Shown here: piece after piece, positions 4,305 through 5,711 of the stretch
Layout: each line of letters begins with the position of its first letter
Position numbering within the stretch: the stretch's first letter is position 1
Assembly: GCA_016180165.1 (NCBI GenBank)
Contig: JACPBU010000047.1
Coordinates: 1 to 5,711 of the forward strand
DNA length: 5,711 bases
Source of the DNA: Candidatus Woesearchaeota archaeon
GTDB taxonomy: Archaea > Nanobdellota > Nanobdellia > Woesearchaeales > JACPBV01
Direction of reading: 5' to 3'
Made by a program: the position numbers and the translations under genes
Notes under the pieces: generated by a model
Databases searched by the model: none
What the model was told of the DNA's origin: nothing
Seen by the model: the letters and a program-made list of their open reading frames with translations, nothing else

Positions 4305-4889
4305 TTAACGGAGTGCCCCTTGGCCCAGCCTGTTTTCTTCCATATCCTCTGTCAGTGGTTTTGGGTTGGGAGTCAGCCTGTCAAAGAATTCTATAATCCA
4401 GTAATAGGCTGGGAAAAAAATGGCTGCCCCGATGAGGTGATTCCAGGAGAACGGGATTGCATTATAGAATATAGGGACAAACATCACAAAGACATAGGTC
4501 ACTTCCCTTATTCTTGCGATATGCTTGATAAGGGGATTGCCCCGGATGCCTAACGCAACAATAGTGGCCCCATAGGCAAAGATAAGCCAAATAAGTGAAA
4601 AACGGAGCGAAATCGTCCCTAATCCTCTCAGCACTCCTCGCCCGATAAGGCTCACGGTTTGGCGCGCCATGTCAATGCTGCCCCAGAGGACTATGACTGA
4701 GTTGGTCAGTGCATTTCCCATTGAGGTCTCGATTTTCTCCTGAAAGAACTCAGCAAAGAACCAGGACACCCACACCGGCACCAGCAGCCAGAGCATGTCA
4801 GTGTTCTTGAACGGGATGATAAAGATAGTGAACAGCCAGTCCTTCAGCAGCATCCAGAAATAGCTCACAATGGTAACATACCACACCAT
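4305..4889 (-). CDS. Polytopic membrane protein of unknown function
   Basis: I do not recognise the family. The 194 residues contain about five hydrophobic segments: 8-27, 31-49, 97-114, 128-147 and 151-168. Between the second and third lies a more polar region, EKIETSMGNALTNS (51-64) and IDMARQ (72-77), with basic residues at 84-96 (GRGVLRG). The end is soluble and mixed-charge (RLTPNPKPLTEDMEENRLGQ). Tryptophan and aromatic residues are abundant, and no catalytic motif or cysteine pair is visible. The ATG at 4889 is preceded by AGG (about five bases away) and by a TATA-like element at 4911-4919, so it is probably transcribed on its own. It converges on the protease gene and follows the UPF0215 gene, but no functional link is evident. 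A scaffold or small transporter role would be guesswork. Confidence 0.8.
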   Translation of the reverse strand: MVWYVTIVSYFWMLLKDWLFTIFIIPFKNTDMLWLLVPVWVSWFFAEFFQEKIETSMGNALTNSVIVLWGSIDMARQTVSLIGRGVLRGLGTISLRFSLIWLIFAYGATIVALGIRGNPLIKHIARIREVTYVFVMFVPIFYNAIPFSWNHLIGAAIFFPAYYWIIEFFDRLTPNPKPLTEDMEENRLGQGALR

Positions 4890-4910
4890 AACTGCCTATT
4901 GGAAATTTTA

Positions 4911-4919
4911 CTTAATAAA
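4911..4919 (-). promoter_or_regulatory. TATA element of the membrane-protein gene
   Basis: The minus strand reads TTTATTAAG, centred 26 bases before the ATG at 4889, which predicts a leaderless transcript. Confidence 0.45.
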
Positions 4920-4990
4920 CTTTCGTTTTTTTATGCGGCAGATGCGCCTCCATCGTATTTGTTCCGGGCCTCGCCCACCCCATTTGTGTA

Positions 4991-5554
4991 TCACGCCTTC
5001 CCCCTGCTTTCTCCGAGAACGACACCGGAAGCGATAAGATGTGCAGCTCTCAAAGCCTCAGGGATATTGCTTCTTGTGCAGCATACATCCAGGACAGCCT
5101 TCGCCTTTTCAGGAGTGATGCCAGCAAGCTGCGCAAAGATTTTATTGATGCAAATGATCGGCCCTGCCCCATCGATAAGCTTGACCTTCTCCTGTTGCCC
5201 GATAGCTTCAAGCACTGACTTGATCTTGGAAACATCTGGAAACTTTCTCATGATTGCGATGGCAGGTATTCCCGTCGCAGCGTTGAGCCTTCTGATGTCA
5301 ATAAGATTGAATCCCCCCATAGTTATCCCGTCCAGAAAGATGCACCTGATCTGAGGCTTAAATTTGTTTTTGTTGGCCAGCAGAATAAGCTTATGCGTAC
5401 CATCTTCGCCATCGACAGTTATTGTTGTGCTCAAAATCCCGTCAAGAACCCTGCCGCCCCTGAACAAAGCCCCGACAACAAGAGCCTGCCCGCCCTTGAA
5501 CTTGTCAAAATGCCCGTCATCGATTCCTAAAACTCTGATTTCCTTTTTGAACAT
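4991..5554 (-). CDS. UPF0215/DUF99 family protein, endonuclease V-like fold
   Basis: A mostly archaeal family related in fold to endonuclease V; databases list some members as endonuclease dU, with a proposed role at deaminated DNA bases. The 187 residues match the family throughout. IRVLGIDDGHF (6-16) carries the paired Asp 12/13. GALFRGGRVLDGILSTTITVDGEDGT spans 28-53, with D38 and D48. CIFLDGITMGGFNLIDI (71-87) carries D75, and GIPAIAIMRKFPD (95-107) follows. The end ALRAAHLIASGVVLGESRGKA (167-187) is the usual family terminus. The acidic residues are candidate metal ligands of the RNase H-like site. Length is normal and no key block is missing. A TATA-like element at 5577-5588 and the short distance to ATG 5554 suggest a nearly leaderless message. 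It is a housekeeping-type gene unrelated to the redox cluster as far as I can see. Confidence 0.9.
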   Translation of the reverse strand: MFKKEIRVLGIDDGHFDKFKGGQALVVGALFRGGRVLDGILSTTITVDGEDGTHKLILLANKNKFKPQIRCIFLDGITMGGFNLIDIRRLNAATGIPAIAIMRKFPDVSKIKSVLEAIGQQEKVKLIDGAGPIICINKIFAQLAGITPEKAKAVLDVCCTRSNIPEALRAAHLIASGVVLGESRGKA

Positions 5555-5576
5555 TGCCTGAGAGCATAGGCATCGT

Positions 5577-5588
5577 ATAAGATAAAGT
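5577..5588 (-). promoter_or_regulatory. TATA-like element of the UPF0215 gene
   Basis: On the minus strand the sequence is CTTTATCTTATA, 23-34 bases before the ATG at 5554. It fits a short-leader archaeal promoter, but the match is imperfect. Confidence 0.35.
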
Positions 5589-5648
5589 TATCGCCCAAAT
5601 ACGCACAAATAACCCCAAATGAATTCCATGGGGGGCTTAGCCAGGAGG

Positions 5649-5711
5649 TTAATGAACCCGATACAGCCCTTCCGCAACCATCAGCACAGAAATAATCAAG
5701 AGCAGATTCTC
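5649..5711 (-). CDS. C-terminal end of a probable membrane protein (rest outside window)
   Basis: Twenty codons and a TAA are visible. The peptide ENLLLIISVLMVAEGLYRVH is strongly hydrophobic and reads like a final membrane helix with a short basic end. Strand and frame fit the neighbouring minus-strand UPF0215 gene, which starts 94 bases later. A competing plus-strand start at 5652 with AGGAGG just before it gives a polar Gln/Asn/His peptide and looks less likely, so confidence is limited. Confidence 0.4.
   Translation of the reverse strand, partial: ENLLLIISVLMVAEGLYRVH

Noticed and set aside
4931..4990. Open in-frame stretch after the UPF0215/DUF99 stop (YTNGVGEARNKYDGGASAA), which could suggest TGA read-through
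   Set aside because: The protein already ends with the usual family terminus and other genes here stop at TGA, so the extension is most likely chance.
5652..5711. Plus-strand start at 5652 with AGGAGG just upstream
   Set aside because: The spacing to the ATG is very short and the peptide is low-complexity Gln/Asn/His; the hydrophobic minus-strand frame is more protein-like. Not fully excluded.

Overview
The window most likely comes from an archaeon, possibly a DPANN/Woesearchaeota-like lineage. The UPF0215/DUF99 protein at 4991-5554 is a typically archaeal family. Several genes have an A/T-rich TATA-like element about 25 bases before a leaderless or nearly leaderless start, while operon-internal genes use GGAGGT-like ribosome binding sites. 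The lineage is an inference from gene style and is not proven by any marker gene here.

Layout. Bases 1-2754 (minus strand) hold four genes in a row, read from right to left. The first encodes a membrane-anchored protein with a Ca-loop-like motif, a Cys cluster and His pairs (2077-2754). The second encodes a membrane-anchored Cys-rich protein (1175-2074). The third encodes a 75-residue tethered protein (871-1098). The last encodes a CcdA-type transmembrane thiol-disulfide carrier that runs off the left edge (1-799). Bases 2755-3066 form a divergent control region with two TATA elements, two 6-4-6 palindromes, a tandem 15-base repeat and two copies of a hairpin-bearing 28-base repeat. Bases 3067-4168 (plus strand) encode a BlaI/MecI-like winged-helix repressor and a BlaR1/M56-like membrane zinc protease. 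Bases 4305-4889 (minus) encode an unrecognised membrane protein, 4991-5554 (minus) the UPF0215/DUF99 protein, and 5649-5711 (minus) probably the tail end of another membrane protein.

How the genes may work together. The most interesting point is that the 299-residue and 75-residue proteins end in nearly the same tail, LENLP-x-MVGGC, with cysteine as the last residue. Most of the codons that differ are synonymous, so the protein tail itself appears to be under selection. Both proteins have one N-terminal membrane segment, so the tails probably lie outside the membrane, where CcdA delivers reducing equivalents. My working hypothesis is an extracytoplasmic thiol-redox or metal-handling module whose terminal Cys is a redox arm, metal ligand or modification site. 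The adjacent repressor/protease pair may control it through the shared divergent region. The module, its substrate and this control are inferences; the motifs and layout are visible in the sequence.
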